Shown here: one piece after another, positions 24,100 through 31,869 of the stretch
Layout: each line of letters begins with the position of its first letter
How positions within the stretch are numbered: the first letter of the stretch is position 1
DNA from: an uncultured Eubacteriales bacterium
GTDB taxonomy: Bacteria; Bacillota; Clostridia; Christensenellales; UBA1242
Direction: 5' to 3'
Assembly: GCA_900552105.1 (NCBI GenBank)
Contig: URYH01000007.1
Span: forward strand, 1-46,478
Length of the DNA: 46,478 nt
Notes under the pieces: generated by a model
Databases searched by the model: none
The model's input: the letters and a program-made list of their open reading frames with translations, nothing else
Told to the model about the DNA's origin: nothing
Position numbers and translations under genes: made by a program

Positions 24100-24819
24100 A
24101 TGAAAAGTTTAAAGAAATTTCGTCATGTTTATTCAAACATTTTTATATGCATTTCATTTGCAGTTTTGATTGGATTGACTTTTTTATCAGGCAGTGCAAG
24201 TGTGTTTTCAAGCACAAACAAGCTTGTGCCAATTTATTGTGGAGATAAAAACTCAAATAACGTCACTCTCATGATTAATGTCTATTGGGGAACGGAATAC
24301 CTTGATAAAATGCTTACGACACTCAATAAACATGATGTTCAAACAACATTTTTTGTTGGTGGAATATGGGCACAAAAAGAGAATGGCATGCTGAACCGAA
24401 TAAAAGAAGACGGGCATGAAATTGCCAATCATGGCTATTTTCACAAAGACCATGACAAAATTCCGGCTGAAAGAAACCGCGAAGAAATTTTAATGACGGA
24501 ACAGGTGATTGAAAAAACTTGCGGAGTAAAAACAAAACTCTTTATGCCGCCAAGTGGAGCGTTTAATCAAACAACCCTCAAGGTTGCAGGCGAACTTGGA
24601 TATAAGACAATTATGTGGAGCAAGGACACGATTGATTGGAGAGATAAAAACCCAACTCTAATTTATAATCGTGCAACTCAAAATATTGCTGGAGGAGATT
24701 TGATTTTGATGCACCCAACTCTCGCAACATCAGAAGTGCTTGAAGACATTATTGTGTCACTCAAACGTGGCGGCTGGAATTTGGTGACTGTGTCAAAAAA
24801 TCTTGAAACTTCAACCTGA
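24100..24819 (+). CDS. YlxY-like polysaccharide deacetylase-family protein, altered catalytic motif
   Basis: A 239-residue CE4-fold protein with an N-terminal signal anchor (about 13-34). The usual TFDD or FDISWG motif 1 reads MINVYWG, with Asn60 where the catalytic aspartate would be. The zinc motif H-x3-H survives (His111, His115 in NHGYFH), as do PPSG, the WSKDTIDWRD segment and LILMHP. Position directly after pnp equals ylxY of Bacillus subtilis, a putative sporulation-linked deacetylase. With the aspartate lost it may bind glycan or peptidoglycan without normal deacetylase activity. ATG 24100 has no Shine-Dalgarno. Starts a new unit after the pnp terminator. Confidence 0.8.
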   Translation: MKSLKKFRHVYSNIFICISFAVLIGLTFLSGSASVFSSTNKLVPIYCGDKNSNNVTLMINVYWGTEYLDKMLTTLNKHDVQTTFFVGGIWAQKENGMLNRIKEDGHEIANHGYFHKDHDKIPAERNREEILMTEQVIEKTCGVKTKLFMPPSGAFNQTTLKVAGELGYKTIMWSKDTIDWRDKNPTLIYNRATQNIAGGDLILMHPTLATSEVLEDIIVSLKRGGWNLVTVSKNLETST

Positions 24820-24862
24820 CAAAAAAATACTTAAAACCTTTTTAATTTCTATTGAAAAATAT

Positions 24863-24868
24863 TATAAT
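24863..24868 (+). promoter_or_regulatory. Possible -10 box of ftsK
   Basis: TATAAT at 24863-24868 lies 2 nt before an in-frame ATG (24871), which therefore cannot lie within the transcript started here. This favours the downstream TTG start of ftsK. No convincing -35 was found. Confidence 0.35.
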
Positions 24869-24909
24869 TAATGTTAAACTTAAATAGAAAAATAAAAGGG
24901 AAAATAACT

Positions 24910-27711
24910 TTGGCTAAATACAGTTTAAATCAAGAACAAAAACCCGAGAAACCAAAACAAAAACCAAATTTAAAAAAGATCATTGGAATTGTTTTGGTGG
25001 TTTTTTGCTCTTTTGCTTTTCTTGCATTATTCACGAATTTAATTTCATTTTTTAAATCATTTTTGATGGGAGTTTTTGGACTGTTTGCATACCCAATTTT
25101 TATCGTTTTGTTTATCATCGGAATTGCTCTTATCAACAACAAGAAATATGTTATGAGCAAACGCTACGCAATCAGCATTTCTCTTGCATTAATTTCTTTG
25201 CTTGCAATCATTGACCTTGCCTTGATGCATAACTTTTCGGGAAACTATGGGGATTGGCTTGCGTATTCATACAATCACAAACTCACAGCTGGCGGCTTTT
25301 TGATTGGATTTATCACCGCACCATTCAGATTTTTGTTGTATGAAGCAGGTGCATACGTTGTTTTTGCAATATTGTTGATTGTTTCAATTGGTTTGATTAT
25401 TGATTATTTCAGATTCGCAAAAAAATATAATGAATACAAAAAGCCCACAAAAGTCGTTGAAAAAAATGAAGCTCCTGTTGAAGTTTTGATGTCGACAAAA
25501 AAATCAAGAAGGGCAGCGCGAATGTCTGAAACTGAACAACCAAAAATAACTCTTGATGCAGAAATTGAAAAAAATAAAGTTGATCTTTCTGCAAAAGAAA
25601 AATTGGGGTTGATCAACAAAAAAACAGTTTTATCGAGTTCTAATGTTTTTGAAAAACAGCCTCCAATCATGAAAAGAGATGAAGCAAGCATTGAAAAAGT
25701 TAATTCTGGAAAAATGAGCATACGTGAATATCTTTTGACAAAGCCAACTAACATTGATTTGGGTTATTATCGAAAAGATGTTCAAAACACAGAACAAAAC
25801 AGCAATACGATTGCAAGCAATTTTCAACAACTCAAACAAGAACCAAAAGTTGTGATACAATCACAAAAGCCAACACAAGAACTTTTTGTTCATGACGATT
25901 TTTCAGATTTTTCAAACAACACAAACATAATTCGTCAAGACCCAAACAACTTTTATGAAGAAAGGCTTCAATCAAGCACCTCAAAACAAAGTGAACCAAA
26001 ACTTGAAGTCGAAGAAACACAAAACAGTGAAGAAATAATAAATAATTTGGAAGACGAAGTCCTCAAATCAATCAATAATCCGGACAAAATTGACCTTGAC
26101 GCAACAAGTTCAACTCTCTCTGGTTCAAGACGCAGAGAAAGATTTGTCAACCTTGAAAAACCACAAGAAAACAATTTTGAAGAAACAAATCTTTCTCAAG
26201 AACAACCACCAGAAGTTGTTGAGCCAATAAAACCAATGAAGCAAAAATCCACATTCTATAAAACTCCACCAATTGAGATTTTTACAACGGAATCAATGAA
26301 TCTCAACGAACTTAATGCTGATATGACTGCAAAAAAAGTTCAGCTTGAATATGCTCTTGAAACTTTTAATGTCCCAGCAAAAGTTATTGCAATCACAATT
26401 GGTCCAGCGGTCACTCGTTTCGAACTCGAAATGCCGGTTGGAATTAGCGTTAAAAAACTTGTTGCACATTCCGATGACATTGCTCTCACGCTTGCTGCAA
26501 ACGGCGGAATTAGAATTGAAGCTCCAATTCCAGGAAGAAGTGCGGTTGGAATTGAAGTTCCAAACGACAAAATTGCAACAGTTGGTCTCAAAGAAATCAT
26601 GATGGCACCTGAATTTAAAAATGCCAAATCGCCACTTACTGTTGCACTTGGAAAAGACATCAGTGGTGAAATCAAAGTCTGCGATATTGCAAAAATGCCT
26701 CACTTGCTCGTTGCTGGTGCGACAAATTCTGGTAAATCTGTGTGCCTTAATGCCATTATTTTGAGTTTGATTTCGAGAAATTCACCAGACGATTTGAGAC
26801 TTATTCTTATTGACCCAAAAAGAGTTGAATTCACAATGTATAATGACTTGCCACATCTTGTTATGCCAAAAGTTATTAGTGAAACAGACAAAGCTGTTAA
26901 CGCTCTCAAATATGCAGTTGCTGAAATGGAGAGAAGATTTGTTATGCTTCAAGACACGCGTTGCAGAAATATTGGAGAATACAACGACAGTGAAGATGTC
27001 AAATCTGGTGCTGTTCCAAAAATGCCTTATCTTGTTATCATTGTTGATGAACTTGCTGATCTCATGGTTATGGCAAAGAAAGAGGTCGAAGAAAACTTGT
27101 TGCGTCTTGCACAAAAGGCTCGTGCAGCAGGAATTCACATGGTTCTTGCAACACAGCGTCCATCTGTTGATGTCATAACAGGTCTGATTAAAGCAAACTT
27201 CCCATCAAGAATTACATTTGCGCTCACAAGTTTTGCAGATTCAAAAACAATTCTTGATCAGGGTGGTGCTGAAAAACTTTTGGGTAAAGGAGATATGCTT
27301 TATCTTCCTTCTGATGCACCATGTCCAAAGCGTATTCAAGGCTGCTTCATGACTGGAACAGAAGTATATAATTATGTGGAATTTATCAAAGACAATAACA
27401 ACTATGACTTTGATGCAAATGTTGAAATGAGCATCACGGCTCCAAAACAATCAAATGTTTCTGAACTCGTTGACGGAAAACGCGAAAATGACTTTGACGA
27501 ACTCTTGCCTCAAGCACTCAAACTTGTTATTGAGAACGGACAAGCATCAATCACAATTCTTCAAAGAAAACTTCTTATTGGCTATCCAAGAGCATCAAGA
27601 ATTGTTGACCAAATGGAAACTGCGGGATACATTTCTCCTTCTGACGGAAGCAAACCAAGAAGCGTTTATATGACAATGGAAGAATGGGAACAAAAATTTA
27701 AAAAGGATTAA
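24910..27711 (+). CDS. ftsK: DNA translocase FtsK/SpoIIIE
   Basis: A 933-residue septal DNA pump that moves chromosome ends through the closing septum, or into the forespore in sporulating relatives. Four TM helices lie at the N terminus (about 23-155), followed by a variable, charged linker (about 170-470) and the RecA-like motor with Walker A AGATNSGKS, Walker B VIIVDELADL and LATQRPSVDVITGLIK. The C-terminal gamma winged helix ends in YMTMEEW. Start chosen is TTG 24910, 9 nt after AAGGG; ATG 24871 is in frame but abuts a -10 box. Confidence 0.95.
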   Translation: MAKYSLNQEQKPEKPKQKPNLKKIIGIVLVVFCSFAFLALFTNLISFFKSFLMGVFGLFAYPIFIVLFIIGIALINNKKYVMSKRYAISISLALISLLAIIDLALMHNFSGNYGDWLAYSYNHKLTAGGFLIGFITAPFRFLLYEAGAYVVFAILLIVSIGLIIDYFRFAKKYNEYKKPTKVVEKNEAPVEVLMSTKKSRRAARMSETEQPKITLDAEIEKNKVDLSAKEKLGLINKKTVLSSSNVFEKQPPIMKRDEASIEKVNSGKMSIREYLLTKPTNIDLGYYRKDVQNTEQNSNTIASNFQQLKQEPKVVIQSQKPTQELFVHDDFSDFSNNTNIIRQDPNNFYEERLQSSTSKQSEPKLEVEETQNSEEIINNLEDEVLKSINNPDKIDLDATSSTLSGSRRRERFVNLEKPQENNFEETNLSQEQPPEVVEPIKPMKQKSTFYKTPPIEIFTTESMNLNELNADMTAKKVQLEYALETFNVPAKVIAITIGPAVTRFELEMPVGISVKKLVAHSDDIALTLAANGGIRIEAPIPGRSAVGIEVPNDKIATVGLKEIMMAPEFKNAKSPLTVALGKDISGEIKVCDIAKMPHLLVAGATNSGKSVCLNAIILSLISRNSPDDLRLILIDPKRVEFTMYNDLPHLVMPKVISETDKAVNALKYAVAEMERRFVMLQDTRCRNIGEYNDSEDVKSGAVPKMPYLVIIVDELADLMVMAKKEVEENLLRLAQKARAAGIHMVLATQRPSVDVITGLIKANFPSRITFALTSFADSKTILDQGGAEKLLGKGDMLYLPSDAPCPKRIQGCFMTGTEVYNYVEFIKDNNNYDFDANVEMSITAPKQSNVSELVDGKRENDFDELLPQALKLVIENGQASITILQRKLLIGYPRASRIVDQMETAGYISPSDGSKPRSVYMTMEEWEQKFKKD

Positions 27712-27713
27712 TT

Positions 27714-29027
27714 TTGCAAATGACAAAAAAGATTGGATTTATTAGTCTTGGTTGTGACAAAAATAGGGTGGACCTCGAAAAAATGATGTTTAGGCTTAAA
27801 TCAGCGGGTTTTGAACTCGTTGACAATTTGCAGGAAGCAAACATTATTTTGATCAACACTTGTGCTTTTATTGCAAGTGCAAGAAAAGAATCCATTGATA
27901 ACATTCTTGAAATTGTTTCTTCAAAGGGTCAAAACAATCTGGAAAATATTGTGGTTACAGGCTGTCTTGCAGAGCGTTATAGCGAAGAACTTCATGAAGC
28001 AATTCCAGAAATCGATGCAATTGTAAAGCTTGCCGAAAACAACGAAATTGAAAAAATTATTTGTTCACTTGTGGGTGAGTCTGCTCCAAAAATTGGCAAA
28101 AATGCAAACATTTCTCGTGTGCTTTCAAACAGTCCTCATTTTGCTTATCTCAAAATTTCAGATGGTTGCAACAACTGTTGCTCATATTGCACAATACCTC
28201 GAATTCGTGGCAGATATCGTTCAACTCCAATGGAAGACTTGCTTGCCGAAGCGGAGAACTTGGCAAAGCTTGGAGTCAAAGAACTGATTATTGTCGCACA
28301 AGACACCACGAGATATGGAACTGACCTCTATGGCGAACCAAAACTTTGTGAACTGATTGAAAAACTTTCCAAAATCAAAACCATTGAAAGAATAAGACTT
28401 CATTATTGTTATCCCGAAATGATTGGAGATGAACTTCTACATATGATTGAAACAAATCACAAAATTTGCGGATATCTTGACATTCCTTTCCAACACATTG
28501 ATGACAAAATCCTAAAAAGCATGAACAGGCGTTCGACAAGCGTCCAAATTATTGAGCTCATCAACAAAATTCGTTCGCTCAAAAGAAAGGTTGCAATAAG
28601 AAGCACATTCATCATTGGATACCCGGGAGAAACAAGGCTTCAATTCAAACATCTTTGCGATTTTATAAAGAAATTTAAACTTGATAATGTTGGTTTCTTT
28701 GCTTATTCTCGTGAAGAAAGAACAAGTGCAGGCTTCATGAAAAATCAAGTGCCAGAATTCATCAAAAAACGACGACTCAAACATATTCAAAAACTGCAAG
28801 AAAAAATATCAACTGAACTTTGTAAGAGTAAAATTGGACAAACCCAAAATATTCTTATTGACGGCTTTGACGAAGTTTACGGATATTTTTATGGTAGAGA
28901 TGAATTTAACAGCGTGGGCATTGATTTTGACACAATAATTGAAGCAAGCGACCTCGTTGTTGGAAATTTTTACAAAGTTCGAATTGTTGATTTCGAAAAT
29001 GGAGTATATAAAGGAGAATTGTTATGA
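27714..29027 (+). CDS. rimO: Ribosomal protein S12 methylthiotransferase RimO
   Basis: A 437-residue radical SAM methylthiotransferase that modifies an aspartate of ribosomal protein S12. UPF0004 N-terminal domain (GFISLGCDKNRVD with ligand cysteines), central radical SAM motif C-N-N-C-C-S-Y-C (CxxxCxxC), TIPRIRGRYRS, and a complete C-terminal TRAM-like domain ending GVYKGELL. TTG 27714 lies 6 nt after AGGA at the ftsK stop; ATG 27720 two codons on is possible. The stop overlaps pgsA (ATGA). Confidence 0.95.
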   Translation: MQMTKKIGFISLGCDKNRVDLEKMMFRLKSAGFELVDNLQEANIILINTCAFIASARKESIDNILEIVSSKGQNNLENIVVTGCLAERYSEELHEAIPEIDAIVKLAENNEIEKIICSLVGESAPKIGKNANISRVLSNSPHFAYLKISDGCNNCCSYCTIPRIRGRYRSTPMEDLLAEAENLAKLGVKELIIVAQDTTRYGTDLYGEPKLCELIEKLSKIKTIERIRLHYCYPEMIGDELLHMIETNHKICGYLDIPFQHIDDKILKSMNRRSTSVQIIELINKIRSLKRKVAIRSTFIIGYPGETRLQFKHLCDFIKKFKLDNVGFFAYSREERTSAGFMKNQVPEFIKKRRLKHIQKLQEKISTELCKSKIGQTQNILIDGFDEVYGYFYGRDEFNSVGIDFDTIIEASDLVVGNFYKVRIVDFENGVYKGELL

Positions 29028-29605
29028 ATACACCAAACAAAATCACACTAACCAGAATAATTTTGATTCCATTTATGATTTTTTTCTATTTGGCATCATC
29101 GTTTATTCCTTACAGCAAAATCATTGCACTTGGCATTTTGGTCATCGCTTCATGCACTGATTTTGTTGATGGAATGATTGCAAGAAAATATAACCTAGTC
29201 ACTGATTTGGGGAAATTTCTTGATCCAATTGCAGACAAACTTCTCGTTGCGTCAGCACTTTTGCTTGTTTGTTGTGATGGAACAGTTCCCGCACCATACG
29301 GAGTTATTGCAGCAATCATAATTATTGGTCGCGAGCTTATCATCAGTGCTTTCAGACAAATTGCTGCAACCAAAAATTTTGTTATGGCAGCAGACAAGTG
29401 GGGCAAACTCAAAACAATTTTTCAAGACATTTCACTTCCTGCATTATTCTTGCTTTCGTTCTTCAAAACGGCAAATATTGAAATAAATGCAACGTTCATG
29501 ACGGTATTTGAAATCGTCAACTGGGTGCTTCTTGGAATTGCAGTTCTTCTGACAATCGTTTCAATGCTCAATTATTTGATTAAAAACTGGAAGGTGGTTA
29601 AATAG
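29024..29605 (+). CDS. pgsA: CDP-diacylglycerol-glycerol-3-phosphate 3-phosphatidyltransferase
   Basis: A 193-residue integral membrane enzyme making phosphatidylglycerol phosphate, the precursor of the acidic phospholipids. The CDP-alcohol phosphotransferase motif D-G-x2-A-R-x8-G-x3-D-x3-D is present as DGMIARKYNLVTDLGKFLDPIAD (here spaced from about residue 49). Four or five TM helices are predicted. AAGGAG precedes ATG 29024, inside the 3' end of rimO; its stop shares a base with the cinA-like GTG. Part of the rimO-pgsA-cinA-recA string typical of Bacillota. Confidence 0.95.
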   Translation: MNTPNKITLTRIILIPFMIFFYLASSFIPYSKIIALGILVIASCTDFVDGMIARKYNLVTDLGKFLDPIADKLLVASALLLVCCDGTVPAPYGVIAAIIIIGRELIISAFRQIAATKNFVMAADKWGKLKTIFQDISLPALFLLSFFKTANIEINATFMTVFEIVNWVLLGIAVLLTIVSMLNYLIKNWKVVK

Positions 29606-30828
29606 TGAACGCAAGAATATATTGTCTTTCTGACAAAATATTGCTTGGGAGAACAAGCAACAAGTCAATTCAATATGTGAGCAAATGCTTGTTCTCAAAA
29701 GGTTTTCGAATTGACGAAATTCAAATTCTTCCAAACAATGTCACTGAAAATTTTGACGATATAACAAAGTTTGAAGGCAGACAAAACCTGTTTGTCTATC
29801 TTCTTGATTCACAAAATTCTTATCTGCAAATATTGAATGGAATTTGTCAAAAAACTGGCGTTGAAAAGACAATATCAAACATTGCAAAAACAGTTATTCA
29901 ATCTCGTTATTCTTCAAAAAACATTCCAATGCCAAAAGAAAGTGCGGACTGCCAATTTGTTCCAGAAGGAGCATATGTTGTTGGAAATATTTATAGTGAC
30001 ATACAATGTGTTGTGCTTTCAAGCAAAAACGATTTCTATTTGATTATGCCAAGCGGCGAACAAGAACTTGAAACATATCTTGACAAAATGCTCTCATTTG
30101 TTCTTCAAAATCAACCGCAATACAAGCAATGTCAAACCTTTAAAACTTTTGGCCTCAGTGAACAAAACATCAAACAAGTTCTTGCTGACTTAATAAAAAA
30201 CAAAGATAAAATTTCAATCAATGTTTACTCCGACAACTTGGACTCTGAAATTATTATTCGTTCAAAATCAGAGCAAGTTGCTTTTAATGAATATGTTGGA
30301 AAAGTGTTTTCGCGACTCAACAAGTATATTTATGCAGAAGAGGCAATAACAATGGAGCAGACATTGTTTAAATTGCTTTCAAATGCCAATTTATGTGTTT
30401 CGTTTGGCGAGTCAATAACTCATGGCAACATTGTGAATTCACTCATGACAGCATATCCCGAATTTTCAAAATACATAAAGGCAACTTATGTTTTTCAAGA
30501 TGCGAAAAACATTTGCGACAGAATCTCAGCAAAAACTTCAACAATCCAAAACTTTGGAAACAGCAGTGTTGAAACAATTTTTGAAGTGTCTTCAAACATT
30601 ATTAATGAAACAGGTTCCGACATTGTTTGTGGAGTTGTTGGAAGTTTTGAAAACGAGGTTTGCAAGTCATATGTCGCAGTTGGTGACAAAAATGCAATAC
30701 ACGTTTATAAAAACACATTTTGCGGAACTTACGCTGAAGTCATTGATAGCACAACAAAGTCAACTTTATTTTATTTAATCAAAAAACTACGACAAAATGA
30801 TTTTCATTTTAATAAAAAAACTGTATAA
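29605..30828 (+). CDS. cinA: Degenerate CinA-like protein
   Basis: A 407-residue protein in the exact position of cinA (pgsA-cinA-recA). The N terminus follows CinA (RIYCLSDKILLGRTSNKSIQYVS aligns with the usual LLxGxxxNTNxxxLS pattern) but the GGLGPTxDD molybdopterin-like motif is gone. The C-terminal half corresponds to the PncC nicotinamide-nucleotide amidase domain, yet ESxTGG reads ESITHG and the following GG-V-Y segment is not kept. Both catalytic centres therefore look lost although the reading frame is full length. GTG 29605 follows GGAAGG and overlaps the pgsA stop (TAGTG). Identification relies on synteny plus partial N-terminal match. Confidence 0.72.
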   Translation: MNARIYCLSDKILLGRTSNKSIQYVSKCLFSKGFRIDEIQILPNNVTENFDDITKFEGRQNLFVYLLDSQNSYLQILNGICQKTGVEKTISNIAKTVIQSRYSSKNIPMPKESADCQFVPEGAYVVGNIYSDIQCVVLSSKNDFYLIMPSGEQELETYLDKMLSFVLQNQPQYKQCQTFKTFGLSEQNIKQVLADLIKNKDKISINVYSDNLDSEIIIRSKSEQVAFNEYVGKVFSRLNKYIYAEEAITMEQTLFKLLSNANLCVSFGESITHGNIVNSLMTAYPEFSKYIKATYVFQDAKNICDRISAKTSTIQNFGNSSVETIFEVSSNIINETGSDIVCGVVGSFENEVCKSYVAVGDKNAIHVYKNTFCGTYAEVIDSTTKSTLFYLIKKLRQNDFHFNKKTV

Positions 30829-30829
30829 T
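30801..30829 (+). promoter_or_regulatory. Probable recA promoter
   Basis: TTTTCA (30801-30806), 17-nt spacer, TATAAT (30824-30829), overlapping the cinA stop. No LexA-type palindrome was seen near it. Confidence 0.5.
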
Positions 30830-30855
30830 AAAACTAAATTTATTTGAGGTGAAAA

Positions 30856-31869
30856 ATGGACGATAAGAAAAAACTTCTTGATGCTGCAATCTTGCAAATC
30901 GAAAAACAATTTGGCAAGGGCGCAATCATGAAACTTGGAGAAAAGAAAATTGAACCAATCGAGGTTATTCCAACTGGGTGTTTGACACTTGATTATGCAC
31001 TCGGAATTGGGGGAATTCCAAGAGGAAGAATCATTGAAATTTATGGACCGGAATCTTCTGGAAAAACAACAGTTTCTTTGCATATTTTGGCAGAAGCACA
31101 AAAAATGGGAGGAACGGCTGCTTTTATTGACGCAGAACATGCACTTGACCCAATCTATGCTCAAAAACTTGGTGTTGATTGTGCTGAACTCTATGTTTCT
31201 CAACCTGACAATGGTGAGCAAGCACTTGACATCTGCGAAACAATGGTTAGAACTGGGGCAGTTGATATTGTTGTTGTTGACTCTGTTGCTGCACTCACTC
31301 CAAAAGCAGAAATTGATGGCGAAATGGGTGATAACCATGTTGGACTTCAAGCAAGACTTATGAGTCAAGCACTTCGCAAACTCACTGCAATTGTAAATAA
31401 AAGCAAAACTTCTGTTATTTTTATTAACCAACTCCGTGAGAAGGTTGGTGTTATGTTCGGAAACCCAGAAGTCACACCTGGTGGAAAAGCATTGAAATTC
31501 TATTCAAGCATTCGTCTTGATGTCAGAAAGGTTGACACAATCAAAGACGGCACAAACATCGTTGGGAACAGAACAAAAGTTAAGGTTGTTAAAAACAAAC
31601 TTGCTCCACCTTTCCGCGTTGCTGAATTTGACATTGTTTATGGCGAAGGAATTTCAAGAGAAGGCTGTCTTCTTGATTTGGCACTTCAATTTGATCTTAT
31701 TCAAAAAACAGGCTCATGGTTCTCTTATCATGACGAAAAAATTGGTCAAGGAAAAGAAAATGCAAAAGACTATCTCAAGAAAAATCCCGAGGTTTATGCT
31801 GAACTTGAAAAGGCAATTCGTGAGAAAATGCAAAATGCTGACCTTTTGGAAGTTGGCGGAGAAGACTAG
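30856..31869 (+). CDS. recA: Recombinase RecA
   Basis: A 337-residue recombinase that forms filaments on ssDNA, promotes strand exchange and triggers LexA self-cleavage. Walker A GPESSGKTT (about 65-73), Walker B VVDSVAALTPKAE, loop L2 region INQLREKVGVMFGNPEVTPGGKALKF, and the C-terminal acidic tail are intact. ATG 30856 follows GAGGTG. The stop overlaps that of the convergent PBP gene within CTAG (31866-31869), so no terminator is possible between them except inside coding sequence. Confidence 0.99.
   Translation: MDDKKKLLDAAILQIEKQFGKGAIMKLGEKKIEPIEVIPTGCLTLDYALGIGGIPRGRIIEIYGPESSGKTTVSLHILAEAQKMGGTAAFIDAEHALDPIYAQKLGVDCAELYVSQPDNGEQALDICETMVRTGAVDIVVVDSVAALTPKAEIDGEMGDNHVGLQARLMSQALRKLTAIVNKSKTSVIFINQLREKVGVMFGNPEVTPGGKALKFYSSIRLDVRKVDTIKDGTNIVGNRTKVKVVKNKLAPPFRVAEFDIVYGEGISREGCLLDLALQFDLIQKTGSWFSYHDEKIGQGKENAKDYLKKNPEVYAELEKAIREKMQNADLLEVGGED

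Noticed and set aside
30829..30855. LexA box in front of recA
   Set aside because: The recA leader contains no palindrome resembling the one at lexA or the GAAC-N4-GTTC consensus.
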